Below are positions 24,814 through 39,534 of a stretch of DNA of 44,860 nucleotides, piece after piece; position 1 is the first letter of the stretch; every line of letters starts with the position of its first letter. Below the pieces are notes generated by a model, which was given only the letters and a program-made list of their open reading frames with translations, did no database searches and was not told where the DNA came from. The DNA lies in the NCBI GenBank assembly GCA_902797035.1, contig CADBRH010000045.1:1-44860 (forward strand). The letters are read 5' to 3'. The DNA is from an uncultured Bacteroidia bacterium (GTDB lineage Bacteria; Bacteroidota; Bacteroidia; Bacteroidales; UBA932). A program made the position numbers and the translations under genes.

Positions 24814-26394
24814 CTATTTGATTGCCCGGATGTCGGAAAGCTTGACGGCCTGGAAAACGATGTGGGACGCGCTGCCCTCATAAAGGATGCCCACTGTCTG
24901 GTCATCGATCATGGTCATGCAGGAATATCCCCAACCACCCTCCTCGTCAAGGAGCAGGGCCCTCGGCCATGTGACTCCCAGGTCATCACTGGCCCTGATT
25001 GTGAACATGTTCCTGGTGACCGTTGAGGCGGGATTGGCGAACAGGAGGGTGTTCCCGGCTTTCAGGACACTTGCCTGGCAGACAGGCTCAAGGAGCGTCT
25101 TGTCGGAGGGATGGACGGTCCAGGTCTCGCCCAAATCGGAAGAAACGAAGACCCGGCGGGTTCTGTTGTCGGTCCCGTAGTTGCGCATGTTAAGCATAAG
25201 TACGCCAGGGCTTATCTCGACCACCTGGTCCTCGCAGACATGATCCACGGCCATATTGGTTTTGGTCCAGGTGGCGCCTCTGTCCTTGCTGTAGATTATC
25301 CCGGCCGAAGGGACTTTGTCCTTGTCCCACTCCTGGATGGGGACGACCAGGGTGCCGTCAGACATCGTGATTCCTCTTCCGGGACCCTGGAAGAGGGTGG
25401 CGCTGGCCGGGTCCTTGACCTGAGGGGTTATGCTGACGGGCTTCGACCATGTCTTGCCCTCGTCAGTGCTTTTGACCATCGCCAGTTGGGCGACATCGAT
25501 GGGGTCGAGTCCCTGTGTAGAGGCGAAAATGGAGGACTTGCCCTCAAGCCCGTGGGACCAGATAGCGAAGATGTAGATGTCCCCGGTGATGTCGTCCACA
25601 AGCACACAAGGGTCCCCGCAGCCGTTCTGGTCTTTGGGAAGGCCGCCGTATTCTCCGAGATCCATCGCCACTCCCATCTTGCTCCAGGACCTTCCCCCGT
25701 CGGAGCTTTTCTGGAAGCCGATGTCGATGTCGGCCTGAAGGTCGTAATAGGTGTTCCAGCGAATGTCATACACCGCGATGAGATCGCCTTTTTTTGTCGT
25801 GGCCAGCCCGGGGATCCGGTAGGTGTCCACCCCGTCGTCGCCGTGGTTCCGGAGGGCTATCCCGAAACGCCTCCCGTCCCAAGGGCCGTTCTGCTCCAAG
25901 ACGACCTTCTCCCCGTCGAGGGTCAACGACTCGACCTTGCAGGAGAAAGTCCCTGTCAGGTCAATCTTCCGGGAATCTATGTTCAGGCTGACATAAAAGT
26001 GGTTATCTCCTTTGACGAGGGACCTCTCGAATGGCAGGGCGACAGCGCCGGACTTGGGCTTGACCTTCCGCTCGACCGAGACCGAGCGGGGCGCGTACCA
26101 GTCTTCCTGGCCGGCTCCCCAGTAATTATAGTGAGACTTCATCACGTTGGACTTGGTCCTGGACATGATGGGGGAGATGGTGCCGATGTAAACCAGCCTG
26201 ACATCCTTGACCGCCTTGAGAGGGATCCCTTCGAGGGATATCTCGACCTCGCCTGAGATGATTCGGGCGTCCGGGCTGGGGATGACGATCTCAGAGACGA
26301 CATTGTACTCCCTGTCCACGATCACAGGGATCCTGGGGTTGTATACACTGGCGGAGACCACCGCCAGAACCGCGGAAAAAATTGACATTAACAT
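24814..26394 (-). CDS. Exported exo-alpha-sialidase (GH33)
   Basis: Glycoside hydrolase that releases terminal sialic acid from glycoconjugates (526 aa). A signal peptide (MSIFSAVLAVVSAS) begins at the first or third codon; the second ATG at 26388 is equally plausible. The N-terminal ~170 residues form the beta domain usual in Bacteroidetes sialidases, and the catalytic propeller begins at TYRIPGLATTKKGDL, with the RIP motif arginine. Asp-box repeats SSDGGRSW, STDEGKTW, SKDRGATW, SSDLGETW and the variant SDDLGVTW are present. No SusC/D or sialic-acid catabolism genes flank it, so it stands alone. Likely periplasmic or outer-membrane associated. Confidence 0.92.
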   Translation of the reverse strand: MLMSIFSAVLAVVSASVYNPRIPVIVDREYNVVSEIVIPSPDARIISGEVEISLEGIPLKAVKDVRLVYIGTISPIMSRTKSNVMKSHYNYWGAGQEDWYAPRSVSVERKVKPKSGAVALPFERSLVKGDNHFYVSLNIDSRKIDLTGTFSCKVESLTLDGEKVVLEQNGPWDGRRFGIALRNHGDDGVDTYRIPGLATTKKGDLIAVYDIRWNTYYDLQADIDIGFQKSSDGGRSWSKMGVAMDLGEYGGLPKDQNGCGDPCVLVDDITGDIYIFAIWSHGLEGKSSIFASTQGLDPIDVAQLAMVKSTDEGKTWSKPVSITPQVKDPASATLFQGPGRGITMSDGTLVVPIQEWDKDKVPSAGIIYSKDRGATWTKTNMAVDHVCEDQVVEISPGVLMLNMRNYGTDNRTRRVFVSSDLGETWTVHPSDKTLLEPVCQASVLKAGNTLLFANPASTVTRNMFTIRASDDLGVTWPRALLLDEEGGWGYSCMTMIDDQTVGILYEGSASHIVFQAVKLSDIRAIK

Positions 26395-26396
26395 AA

Positions 26397-26428
26397 GCGA
26401 AAGATAGCGAAAAATCGCTAAATTCGCA
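26397..26428. promoter_or_regulatory. Nested palindrome over the sialidase promoter
   Basis: A perfect inverted repeat TAGCGA-aaaa-TCGCTA (about 26406-26421) is enclosed by a second pair, GCGAA and TTCGC, giving a 32-base dyad. It overlaps TATCTTTT (minus strand, 26400-26407), one mismatch from the -7 consensus and 5 bases from the sialidase ATG. It sits in the 96-base divergent gap between the sialidase and glnN. It is a good operator candidate; a structured leader is the alternative. Confidence 0.45.
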
Positions 26429-26490
26429 TGTTTTTGTTGAAACGAAAGGGGGAGGGAACATCATTATTCTAATATAAAACGAACCGAGTT

Positions 26491-32003
<5,513 letters not shown>

Positions 32004-32022
<19 letters not shown>

Positions 32023-32741
32023 ATCCCCGCGGCGAGGGCGCAACCGATCATCGGCCCGATGACGGGGACCCAGCTGTAGCTCCAGCCGCTGTCGCGTTTC
32101 CCCTTCAGGGGAATCAAGGCGTGAATGCAGCGGGGGCCAAGGTCCCTGGCGGGGTTCATGGCGTATCCCGTGGTCGCCCCGAGAGACATACCCATGGACA
32201 TGATTATCGCCGTCACGGGGAAGGCCCCTATGCTTCCGAGGCCGACCTCGGGGGTGTTGCCCTTGGTCGCGAGGGCGAGGATCAGGAACACCAGCATGCA
32301 GGTGGCGACGATCTCGCTGAATAGGTTCACGATTTTGTGGTCGATGGCCGGCATGGTGCAGAACGTGCCGAGGATGCCGTCAGGATTGTCTGTCGTGGCC
32401 TTGTAGTGATCCGTGTAATAAAGGTACACAAGACCGGCCCCGAAGAATCCCCCGGTCATCTGGGCTACGCAGTAGGGCAGAACATCCTTCCATGGGAAGC
32501 CGCCGGCGATGGCGAAACCGACTGTGACGGCGGGGTTGAGATGGGCCCCCGAATATGGCCCGGCGATGAACACGCCGCACATCACGGCGAAGCCCCAGGC
32601 CATTGTCACTACGATCCATCCGGCTCCTTTGGCCTTGGTTCTCTCAAGGGTCGTGGCGGCGCAGACACCGTCTCCCAGCAACACAAGAGTCAGCGTCCCG
32701 ATGAACTCGAATACGCATTTTGTCCATAATGACACTTCCAT
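32004..32741 (-). CDS. glpF: Glycerol facilitator (aquaglyceroporin)
   Basis: Channel of the MIP family moving glycerol across the inner membrane (245 aa, six helices plus two half-helices). The two NPA boxes are SGAHLNPAVTVGF and GYAMNPARDLGPR. The Asp following the second NPAR marks the glycerol-conducting subgroup rather than strict aquaporins. It lies 4 bases after glpK, supporting a glycerol role. Its 3' end overlaps the convergent PurF-like gene by 19 bases. Confidence 0.93.
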
Positions 32742-32745
32742 ATTC

Positions 32746-34233
32746 CTAAAGATTATTGATAGTCCTTCTGATGGCGTCCGCCCAGCCTTCCTTCAAGGCT
32801 TTGACCTTCTCTTCCGGGGCCTGGGGTTTGAAAGTCCTCTCAGCCTGCCACTGGCTCTTTATCTCCTCGACGCTTCCCCAGTACCCTACAGCGAGTCCGG
32901 CTAGATAGCAGGCTCCCTTCGCGGTGGTCTCGGTGACCATGGGACGTATCACGTCAGCCCCGAGAACATCGGCCTGGAAACTCATGAGCAGGTTGTCCCT
33001 GGAGGCTCCTCCGTCGACTTTCAGCTCGGTCAGTTTGACGCCGGCGTCTTTCTCCATGGCGTTAACGATGTCCATGGTCTGGAACGCGATCCCTTCAAGC
33101 GCGGCGCGGGCTATATGGCCCGCCGTGGTGCCTCTGGTGATGCCGTGGACGCAACCTTTGGCGTACTGGTCCCACCAAGGGGCTCCCATGCCGGTCAGGG
33201 CCGGGACGAAATAGACGCCTCCGTTGTCAGGCACGGTCTCGGCGAGAGCCTCCACCTCGGAGGAACTCTTGATGATTCCCAGACCATCCCTGAGCCATTG
33301 GATGACGGATCCGCCGACGAAAATGCTGCCCTCAAGGGCGTAATTCACGGTGTTCCCGATTTTCCAGGCTATTGTGGTGAGGAGATTGTTCCTGGATATG
33401 ATAGGCTTTGTCCCTGTGTTCATGAGCAGGAAGCAGCCTGTGCCGTAGGTGTTCTTCACCGAACCGGGCTCGGTACACATCTGTCCGAAAAGGGCCGCCT
33501 GCTGGTCACCGGCTATGCCGGCCACCGGCACGCCTGAGGCGAACACGGAGGATGATGTTGTCCCGTAGACCTCGCTCGAGGAGCGTACCTCGGGCATCAT
33601 GGAAGCCGGGACCCCCAAGAGGTCTAGAAGTTCCTCATCCCACTTTAAAGTGTTGATGTTGAACAGCATGGTGCGCGATGCGTTACTCACGTCGGTTACA
33701 TGCCTGTTGCCTCCGGTCAGTTTCCAGACCAGCCAGGAGTCCACGGTGCCGAAACGGAGTTTACCTGCCTCGGCCCTTTCTCTCGCTCCAGGGACGTTCT
33801 CCAGAATCCAGCGGATTTTGGTCCCACTGAAGTACGCGTCAATAATAAGTCCGGTTTTCTCCCTGATCATCCCGGTCAATCCTCTCTCTTTCAGCGAGTC
33901 GCAATAATCGGAAGTCCTGCGGTCCTGCCAAACGATCGCTCTGTGGACCGGCTCCCCGGTCTCTGCGTCCCAGACAATGGTAGTCTCTCTCTGGTTGGTG
34001 ATGCCGATGGCCGCTATATCGTTTCCGGTCAGCCCGATCGCCGAGATCGCCTCGGCCGCGACCCCGGCCTGGCTGGCCCAGATCTCCATGGGGTCATGCT
34101 CGACCCATCCCGGTTTCGGGAAATACTGGGTGAATTCTTTCTGGGCTGTCGAGACAGCGTTACCGGCCCGGTCGAAGATTATCGCCCGGGAACTGCTTGT
34201 GCCCTGGTCAAGGGCGAGTATGTATTGGCTCAT
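32746..34233 (-). CDS. glpK: Glycerol kinase
   Basis: Phosphorylates glycerol to sn-glycerol 3-phosphate (495 aa, FGGY family). The N-terminal ATP-binding motif is [15 protein letters not shown], with HDPMEIW following. The glycerol-binding region has [11 protein letters not shown] and the C-terminal signature is [20 protein letters not shown]. It sits between miaB (21 bases upstream) and glpF (4 bases downstream), so uptake and trapping of glycerol are co-expressed. No glpD or glpR is visible here. Confidence 0.97.
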   Translation of the reverse strand: MSQYILALDQGTSSSRAIIFDRAGNAVSTAQKEFTQYFPKPGWVEHDPMEIWASQAGVAAEAISAIGLTGNDIAAIGITNQRETTIVWDAETGEPVHRAIVWQDRRTSDYCDSLKERGLTGMIREKTGLIIDAYFSGTKIRWILENVPGARERAEAGKLRFGTVDSWLVWKLTGGNRHVTDVSNASRTMLFNINTLKWDEELLDLLGVPASMMPEVRSSSEVYGTTSSSVFASGVPVAGIAGDQQAALFGQMCTEPGSVKNTYGTGCFLLMNTGTKPIISRNNLLTTIAWKIGNTVNYALEGSIFVGGSVIQWLRDGLGIIKSSSEVEALAETVPDNGGVYFVPALTGMGAPWWDQYAKGCVHGITRGTTAGHIARAALEGIAFQTMDIVNAMEKDAGVKLTELKVDGGASRDNLLMSFQADVLGADVIRPMVTETTAKGACYLAGLAVGYWGSVEEIKSQWQAERTFKPQAPEEKVKALKEGWADAIRRTINNL

Positions 34234-34254
34234 ATCGGTTATTGTGTTTCCGTG

Positions 34255-35586
34255 TCATTCCACAATCCTGCCCAGCAGGGTGGCGGAAGTGCAGGATGTT
34301 ATCTCCACCCGGACATATTCCCCGGCATTGCGGCCGTTCCCCGGGAACACGCACATCTTGTCGCTTCCGGCCCGGCCCTTGAGTTCCTCTGGATTCTTCC
34401 TTGACGGCCCTTCGACCAGCACCTCGAACACCTTCCCGACATCCTTTCTGTTGCTCTCGAGGCTCAACTGGTTCTGGAGCTCGATTATCTCGTTCAACCT
34501 CCTTGTCTTGACTTCCGGAGGCACGTCGTCAGGGTATTTCCTGGCGGCCAGCGTGCCTGGTCTCTCGGAATAGCAGAACATGTAGGCGTAGTCGAAAGCG
34601 GCCTCCCTGAACAAGGAGAGAGTCGCCTGGTGATCCTCCTCGGTCTCCGAGCAGAAGCCCGCTATCACGTCGGTGGTTATCCCGCAGCCAGGCAGGACCT
34701 CTCTTATCTTCCTGACCCTCTCCATGTACCATTCCCGGGTGTAACGCCGCCTCATCTTCTCGAGCAGGCGGTCGCTTCCGGACTGGACCGGAAGATGGAT
34801 ATGCTTGCAGATGTTGTCCCTGGAGGCCATGGTCTCGAGCAGCGAGTCGCTGATGTCCTTCGGGTGGTTGGTGGCGAACCGGACCCTGAGCGACGGGTCG
34901 ATCCCGGCCACGGCGGACAGCAGACCGGGGAAGTCCATCTTGTCCCCGTCAGCCCCGGTCCAAAGGTAAGAGTCCACATTCTGCCCGAGGAGCGTCACCT
35001 CCTTGTATCCCCTCGAGAACACGTCCCTGGCCTCGTCCAGGATGGTTTTAGGGTCGCGGCTCCGCTCGGCTCCCCTTGTGTAGGGGACCACGCAATACGA
35101 GCACACGTTGTTACAACCCCTCATGATGGATATGAAAGCTGAGACCCCGTTCTTGTCGGTCCTGACCGGCATGATATCCGCGTAGGTCTCCTCCCTGGAG
35201 AGCAGGACATTGATTCCCGGATTGTCGGGGGTGATATCCCTGACCATCTCAGGAAGGGTCCTGTAAGAGTCAGGCCCGGCCACGAGATCCACCTTGCCAG
35301 TCAGGATCAGCTTGTCCTTCAGCCTCTCGGCCATGCAGCCCACGATACCGACGATAACCTCGGGGTTCCTTTCTTTACGTTTGCGGAACTCCTCCAGACG
35401 TCCCCAGATCCTTTGCTCGGCGTTGTCCCGCACCGAGCAGGTGTTGGCGAGGATGATGTCCGCCTCGTCCATGGACTCGGAGCGCCCGTAGCCTTCCTTG
35501 GCCATGATTGAGAATATGATCTCCGAATCGACCACATTCATCTGGCAACCGTATGTCTCTATGTAGATTTTTTTACCCATCCTCAT
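34255..35586 (-). CDS. miaB: tRNA-2-methylthio-N6-dimethylallyladenosine synthase
   Basis: Radical-SAM methylthiotransferase that modifies A37 of tRNAs reading UNN codons (443 aa). The N-terminal UPF0004 domain begins IYIETYGCQMN with Cys14; further cysteines in ANTCSVRD and GCMAERL complete the auxiliary cluster. The radical-SAM triad is RGCNNVCSYC. A C-terminal TRAM domain ends the protein. The start may be 35586 or the ATG at 35580. Both lie very close to the promoter box, so the leader is nearly absent. Confidence 0.95.
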   Translation of the reverse strand: MRMGKKIYIETYGCQMNVVDSEIIFSIMAKEGYGRSESMDEADIILANTCSVRDNAEQRIWGRLEEFRKRKERNPEVIVGIVGCMAERLKDKLILTGKVDLVAGPDSYRTLPEMVRDITPDNPGINVLLSREETYADIMPVRTDKNGVSAFISIMRGCNNVCSYCVVPYTRGAERSRDPKTILDEARDVFSRGYKEVTLLGQNVDSYLWTGADGDKMDFPGLLSAVAGIDPSLRVRFATNHPKDISDSLLETMASRDNICKHIHLPVQSGSDRLLEKMRRRYTREWYMERVRKIREVLPGCGITTDVIAGFCSETEEDHQATLSLFREAAFDYAYMFCYSERPGTLAARKYPDDVPPEVKTRRLNEIIELQNQLSLESNRKDVGKVFEVLVEGPSRKNPEELKGRAGSDKMCVFPGNGRNAGEYVRVEITSCTSATLLGRIVE

Positions 35587-35596
35587 GCTGTATGTA

Positions 35597-35604
35597 CAAA
35601 GATA
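35597..35604 (-). promoter_or_regulatory. -7 promoter box of miaB-glpK-glpF
   Basis: TATCTTTG on the minus strand is an exact TAnnTTTG match, 10 bases before the first miaB ATG. The predicted transcript would have a leader of only a few bases. Confidence 0.55.
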
Positions 35605-35634
35605 TGGATTTTTCAGCGAATAAGTATTTTTTCC

Positions 35635-35642
35635 TATATTTG
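35635..35642 (+). promoter_or_regulatory. -7 promoter box of the LEA2-SPOR-rpoN genes
   Basis: TATATTTG on the plus strand matches TAnnTTTG and lies 24 bases before the ATG at 35667. It is back to back with the miaB box 30 bases away. A T-run at 35609-35613 is the only -33-like element. Confidence 0.55.
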
Positions 35643-35666
35643 TGGAACCTGAAAAGCGTTTCAGAG

Positions 35667-36143
35667 ATGAGAAAACACTTGTCCAGAATAATCCTGGCCG
35701 TGTTGGCGGCTGTTTCCGTAGCGCTGACCGGATGTGGCGGCGTGAAGAAAGTGAAGGACATAAAGATCACCTCCGTGGGGGTGGAATCATACTCGTTCAG
35801 CGGCTTGAGATCCATCAACGCCGTTCTGGCGCTTGGAATTGACAACCCGACCTTCGCGTTCACGGTGACAGACCTGAACGGGGTGCTGAAATACAAGGGC
35901 GAGGACTTCGCCGTCTATTCCGCCGACACCATCAATGTCGACAAGAAATGCGTGAAGGTATATGACCTTCCATGTTCGGCGACATTGAGTCAGAGCGTGA
36001 GCCTTATGCAGGCTCTCCAGATTGCCAAGAACAACTCACTGGAGGGGTTCACGACTGATTTGGAGGCTAAGGTCAAGCTCCGTAGCGGAGCTGGAACAAC
36101 ATTGAGATTCAAGGATTTGGATCTCCAACAAATGAGTGAGTGA
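35667..36143 (+). CDS. LEA2-type lipoprotein
   Basis: The start chosen is ATG 35667 (MRKHLSRIILAVLAAV), downstream of the promoter box, instead of the open frame reaching 35553. The 158-aa product has a lipoprotein signal with lipobox ALTGC (Cys near residue 22). The rest resembles the LEA type 2 / WHy beta-sandwich fold: VESYSFSGLRSINAVLALGIDNPTF is the typical first strand pair, followed by VTDLNGVLKYKGEDF. Function is unknown; such proteins are envelope-associated in many bacteria. The stop is 1 base from the next ATG. Confidence 0.7.
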   Translation: MRKHLSRIILAVLAAVSVALTGCGGVKKVKDIKITSVGVESYSFSGLRSINAVLALGIDNPTFAFTVTDLNGVLKYKGEDFAVYSADTINVDKKCVKVYDLPCSATLSQSVSLMQALQIAKNNSLEGFTTDLEAKVKLRSGAGTTLRFKDLDLQQMSE

Positions 36144-36144
36144 G

Positions 36145-36633
36145 ATGAGACGTCCCATTGTCATATCCATGATCATAGCCCTGTGCCTCGGCTTCTCCAT
36201 TAATGCCTCGGCCCAGGAGCTCAAGGACACCACCATGGCCGCCGCCGTGGACTCCAGCCTAGTCGGTAAGAGCATTTTCAACCTCCTTCCGAACGTCACC
36301 GTGCATCAGTCGCAGGGTATCCTCAGCTCCATGAACAAGCAGATCGCGTCCAACTCCTCGAGGAGGATGACCGGTTACCGGGTGAGGATATTCAACGACA
36401 ACAAGCAGAATTCCAGGGGAGCCTCCGAGGCGGCTATGGGACGCTTCAAGGGAATGTTTCCCGGTGTGGCCGCCTACAGGACATATTCGAATCCTTTCTT
36501 CAAGGTCACGGTCGGGGATTTCAGGACGAAATCCGAGGCGATGAGGCTTCTGCAGCAGGTTAAGGGCTCTTTCCCGTCAGCGTTCATCGTGAAGGAGACT
36601 ATAAACTATCCCCCCGTGGGTTCATCTTTTTAG
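36145..36633 (+). CDS. Exported SPOR-domain protein
   Basis: The start chosen is ATG 36145 (MRRPIVISMIIALCLGF), giving a 162-aa protein with a signal peptide ending at NASAQ; a GTG at 36136 would only add three residues overlapping the previous gene. Residues about 85-155 look like a SPOR domain: GYRVRIFNDNKQNSRGASEA, then NPFFKVTVGDFRTKSEAMRLL and a final AFIVKETI strand. SPOR domains bind denuded peptidoglycan strands at septa. It is 3 bases before rpoN. Confidence 0.8.
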   Translation: MRRPIVISMIIALCLGFSINASAQELKDTTMAAAVDSSLVGKSIFNLLPNVTVHQSQGILSSMNKQIASNSSRRMTGYRVRIFNDNKQNSRGASEAAMGRFKGMFPGVAAYRTYSNPFFKVTVGDFRTKSEAMRLLQQVKGSFPSAFIVKETINYPPVGSSF

Positions 36634-36636
36634 GCG

Positions 36637-38049
36637 ATGCTCAAGCAGGGACTCGAACTCAAGCAGACACAGAAGCTGTCGCCGCTCCAGATCCAGACGA
36701 TCAAGCTGATCGAGCTTCCGATCCAGGAGCTTGAGCAGCGTGTCAAGGCGGAGCTCGAGGAGAATCCTGTCCTTGACGATTCCCCGGCGCCGGAGAAAGA
36801 AGACGGGGACGACGAGCCCAGGGATGTGTCCATCGACGAGATGGACGCGGATGATCCGATCCCTTCTTACAAGCTGAGAGTCAATAATTACGGGAAGGAC
36901 GAGCGTCCCCAGTACAACACTTTCTCGGTCAAGGAGAGCTTCACGCAGAGCCTGATGGAGCAGCTCGGCTACAGGAACCTCTCAAAGCATGACCACGATG
37001 TGGCCGCTTTTATCATCGGGAGCCTCGACGAGGACGGCTACCTCCGCAGGGATGTTGAGAGCATTGTGGATGATCTCGCTTTCAGAGCCAACATAGAGTC
37101 CGACTCGGAGGAGGTGGAGCGTCTTCTTTCCCTTATCCAGGAATTCGAGCCGGCTGGAGTCGGGGCCAGGGATTTGAGGGAGTGCCTGCTTCTCCAGCTC
37201 CGTGTCCAGAACCAGACAAGAGAGGTCCAGCTCGCCCAAACCATCATCAAGGACTATTTCCAGGAATTCTCCAACAAGCATTTCCAGAAGATAATCGCGA
37301 GGCTAGGCCTCACCGAGGAAGAAATGAAGGGAGTCATCTCAAGGATAGTCAAACTCAACCCCTCTCCGGGCGGGCAGATCGACGACTCCTACAACGACCA
37401 GGCTCAGCAGATAGTGCCTGACTTCGTCCTTGACATAGAGGGCGGTGAGATGAGGCTGTCCATGCCGAGGTTCTCCATCCCGGAGATCAGGGTGAACAAG
37501 AAATACGCCGACCTGTTGGCCGACGCCCAAGGCTCCTCCGACCGGCAGCGTAAGGAGGCGGCCACTTTCGTGAAGCAGAAGCTGGATTCCGCCAAATGGT
37601 TCGTGGAGGCTCTCAAGCAGAGGCAGAACACTCTCAGAAGCACCATGGAAGCCATCCTGGAGTATCAGAGGGATTATTTCATGGACGGGGATGAGTCACA
37701 CCTCAAGCCTATGGTCCTTAAGGATATAGCCGAGAGGACCGGGTTCGACATCTCGACTATTTCCCGTGTCGTGAACAGCAAGTACATAGAGACCCATTTC
37801 GGTATATTCCCCTTGAAGTATTTCTTCTCGGAAGGTCTTGAGAACCAAGAGGGTGAGGAGGTCTCTACCCGTGAGCTCAAGAAGGCCCTGAAGGACTGCG
37901 TGGACACCGAGGACAAGAGAAAACCCCTGACCGACGACCAGCTGGTGGCCGAGATGGGCAAAAAAGGTTACAAAGTGGCGAGACGAACGATCGCGAAGTA
38001 CCGCGACCAGCTGGATATCCCCAAGGCTCGCCTCCGCAAAGAATTATAG
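36637..38049 (+). CDS. rpoN: RNA polymerase sigma-54 factor
   Basis: Alternative sigma factor needing an AAA+ activator to open promoters (470 aa). The Gln/Leu-rich region I (LKQGLELKQTQKLSPLQIQTIKLIELP) is at the N-terminus, an acidic region II follows, and the core-binding domain precedes a helix-turn-helix (DIAERTGFDISTISRVVNSKYI). The RpoN box is ARRTIAKYR at 448-456, close to the C-terminus. No activator gene or clear -24/-12 promoter was recognised in the window. Its 3' end overlaps upp by 6 bases. Confidence 0.96.
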   Translation: MLKQGLELKQTQKLSPLQIQTIKLIELPIQELEQRVKAELEENPVLDDSPAPEKEDGDDEPRDVSIDEMDADDPIPSYKLRVNNYGKDERPQYNTFSVKESFTQSLMEQLGYRNLSKHDHDVAAFIIGSLDEDGYLRRDVESIVDDLAFRANIESDSEEVERLLSLIQEFEPAGVGARDLRECLLLQLRVQNQTREVQLAQTIIKDYFQEFSNKHFQKIIARLGLTEEEMKGVISRIVKLNPSPGGQIDDSYNDQAQQIVPDFVLDIEGGEMRLSMPRFSIPEIRVNKKYADLLADAQGSSDRQRKEAATFVKQKLDSAKWFVEALKQRQNTLRSTMEAILEYQRDYFMDGDESHLKPMVLKDIAERTGFDISTISRVVNSKYIETHFGIFPLKYFFSEGLENQEGEEVSTRELKKALKDCVDTEDKRKPLTDDQLVAEMGKKGYKVARRTIAKYRDQLDIPKARLRKEL

Positions 38050-38703
38050 ATTGACCTTGGTCCCGAAAGCCAGGTCGCCCGCGTCACCGAGACCCGGGAT
38101 TATGTACGATTGGCTCGTGAGTTCCTCGTCGATGGCCGCGGTCCAGAGTGTGGCGCTGTCAGGGAATCTCTTCTGGAGATATTCAATCGCGTAGACACTG
38201 GAGATCGGGCTGATGAAATGGGTTTTCGCGGGCTTGCCGCCATCATCGACCAGCCGGTTGTAAGCTATCTCCATCGAGACGCCGGTGGCGATCATGGTGT
38301 CGGCGAGGATCAGAGTCTTTCCCCTAAGGTTGGGACAGGTGCAATATTCTATGGCGATGTGGAACTCGTCCACCTTGTCATATTTACGGAAAGCGGCGAT
38401 GAAGGCGCTCTCGGCGTTGTCGAATATGTCCATAACACCTTTGTGGATCGGGAGACCCGCCCGGAGGATCGTGGCCGCCACGATCTTTGAGTCGGAGGTG
38501 TTGACCCTGGCTGTGGCCAGCGGCGTTGTCACATCCTTAGGGGAGTACTCCAGCGTCTTGCTGATCTCGTAGGCGAATATCTGTCCGAGCCGTTCGAGGT
38601 TGAAACGGAAGCGGAGGCTGTCTTTCTGGATCTTGCGGTCGCGTACCTGAGCGATGATGTTGTTGAGCGCCGAGTCGGTCTCTCCAAGGTTGATGACTTT
38701 CAT
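38044..38703 (-). CDS. upp: Uracil phosphoribosyltransferase
   Basis: Pyrimidine salvage: uracil plus PRPP gives UMP (219 aa). The PRPP-binding loop is ILADTMIATGVSM, a variant of the DPMLATG form, and the C-terminal uracil-binding region YIIPGLGDAGDLAFG matches the UPRTase signature. A full promoter consensus lies upstream and the gene is convergent with rpoN. Confidence 0.94.
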   Translation of the reverse strand: MKVINLGETDSALNNIIAQVRDRKIQKDSLRFRFNLERLGQIFAYEISKTLEYSPKDVTTPLATARVNTSDSKIVAATILRAGLPIHKGVMDIFDNAESAFIAAFRKYDKVDEFHIAIEYCTCPNLRGKTLILADTMIATGVSMEIAYNRLVDDGGKPAKTHFISPISSVYAIEYLQKRFPDSATLWTAAIDEELTSQSYIIPGLGDAGDLAFGTKVNL

Positions 38704-38731
38704 TGGTTATGATAGAATTGTTACCTGAAAC

Positions 38732-38763
38732 CAAATGTAAAGATTAATTTCAACTCCGGCAAA
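38732..38763 (-). promoter_or_regulatory. Complete Bacteroidetes promoter of upp
   Basis: On the minus strand TTTG (38760-38763), a 20-base spacer and TACATTTG (38732-38739) match the consensus TTTG-N19..21-TAnnTTTG completely. The -7 box is 28 bases before the upp ATG. It is the best promoter in the window. Confidence 0.75.
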
Positions 38764-38790
38764 TTTTTCGTCCTCGGCTATTACCGCTCG

Positions 38791-39477
38791 TCAAGCCAGA
38801 TAGACCTGGTTGTCGGCGAAGCTGAAGAACCTGTCGTCACAGACGATTATGTGATCCAACAAGGAGATGTCGAAGGTGTCGGAGGCCTTTTTCAGCGCCG
38901 CGGTGCGCTTCAGGTCCTCGTCGCCTGGCATCGGGTTCCCGGATGGGTGGTTGTGGACAAGGATGATTCCGCAGGCCCGTTTCTCGAGGGCTTTCCTCAT
39001 GACAAGCCTTGGGTCCACCACCGTGGCAGAGAGTCCGCCGAGACTAAGCATCTCTTTGTGGATCAAATAGTTCGCTCTTGTGAGGAATAACACCCAGAAC
39101 TCTTCGTGGTCCAGTCCTTTAAGACGGGGAAGCATCAGCTTGTAGACCACTGACGGGTCGCTCATAGGCGTTTTGACGACTCCCGGATTCTCCATGAAGC
39201 ATCTTTTGCCGAGCTCCAAACCGGAAGCGATGGACGCGTACCGGCCAGGGCCGATACCATCCATCGCCATAACTTCCACAGGATCCATGCGAGAGAGCCT
39301 GGAGAGTCTCCCCTCCGCGGCCGAAAGAAGCCTGTTGGCCACTTCCAGCACGTTCCCCTTTCTCGTCCCGGAGCCTATCAATATCGCGAGCAACTCGGCG
39401 TCACTAAGGGCTCCCGGGCCTTTGGAAAGCATTTTCTCGCGCGGACGCTCGTCCGCGCACAATTCCTTGATTCTCAT
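38791..39477 (-). CDS. radC: RadC-family JAB/MPN protein
   Basis: UPF0758 family protein (228 aa). The N-terminal helix-hairpin-helix part (LSDAELLAILIGSGTRKGNV, MDGIGPGRYASI) is followed by a JAB1/MPN metalloprotease-like domain with the zinc motif VHNHPSGNPMPGDEDL. The classical role in DNA repair has been withdrawn and the true function is unknown. It lies between transketolase and upp on the same strand, with a 57-base gap upstream. Confidence 0.94.
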   Translation of the reverse strand: MRIKELCADERPREKMLSKGPGALSDAELLAILIGSGTRKGNVLEVANRLLSAAEGRLSRLSRMDPVEVMAMDGIGPGRYASIASGLELGKRCFMENPGVVKTPMSDPSVVYKLMLPRLKGLDHEEFWVLFLTRANYLIHKEMLSLGGLSATVVDPRLVMRKALEKRACGIILVHNHPSGNPMPGDEDLKRTAALKKASDTFDISLLDHIIVCDDRFFSFADNQVYLA

Positions 39478-39512
39478 AGTATTAGTTTAGTTTAAGGGAA
39501 ATACTATTATGG

Positions 39513-39530
39513 CAAAGCAGGCCTGCCTTG
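39513..39530. repeat. Inverted repeat between transketolase and radC
   Basis: The palindrome GCAGGCCTGC with flanking pairs forms a 7-bp stem (one G-T pair) and a GGCC loop just after the transketolase stop. No T-run follows on either strand, so it may be a weak terminator, a processing site or an operator for radC. Confidence 0.35.
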
Positions 39531-39534
39531 GCTA

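Noticed and set aside
26065..26095. Inverted repeat CCGCTCG/CGAGCGG inside the sialidase gene
   Set aside because: It falls in Arg/Ser/Glu codons of the coding sequence, with no associated site and no matching element nearby.
35553..35666. Upstream extension of the LEA2-type lipoprotein
   Set aside because: It would run through the promoter box and place 38 residues before an otherwise perfect lipoprotein signal.
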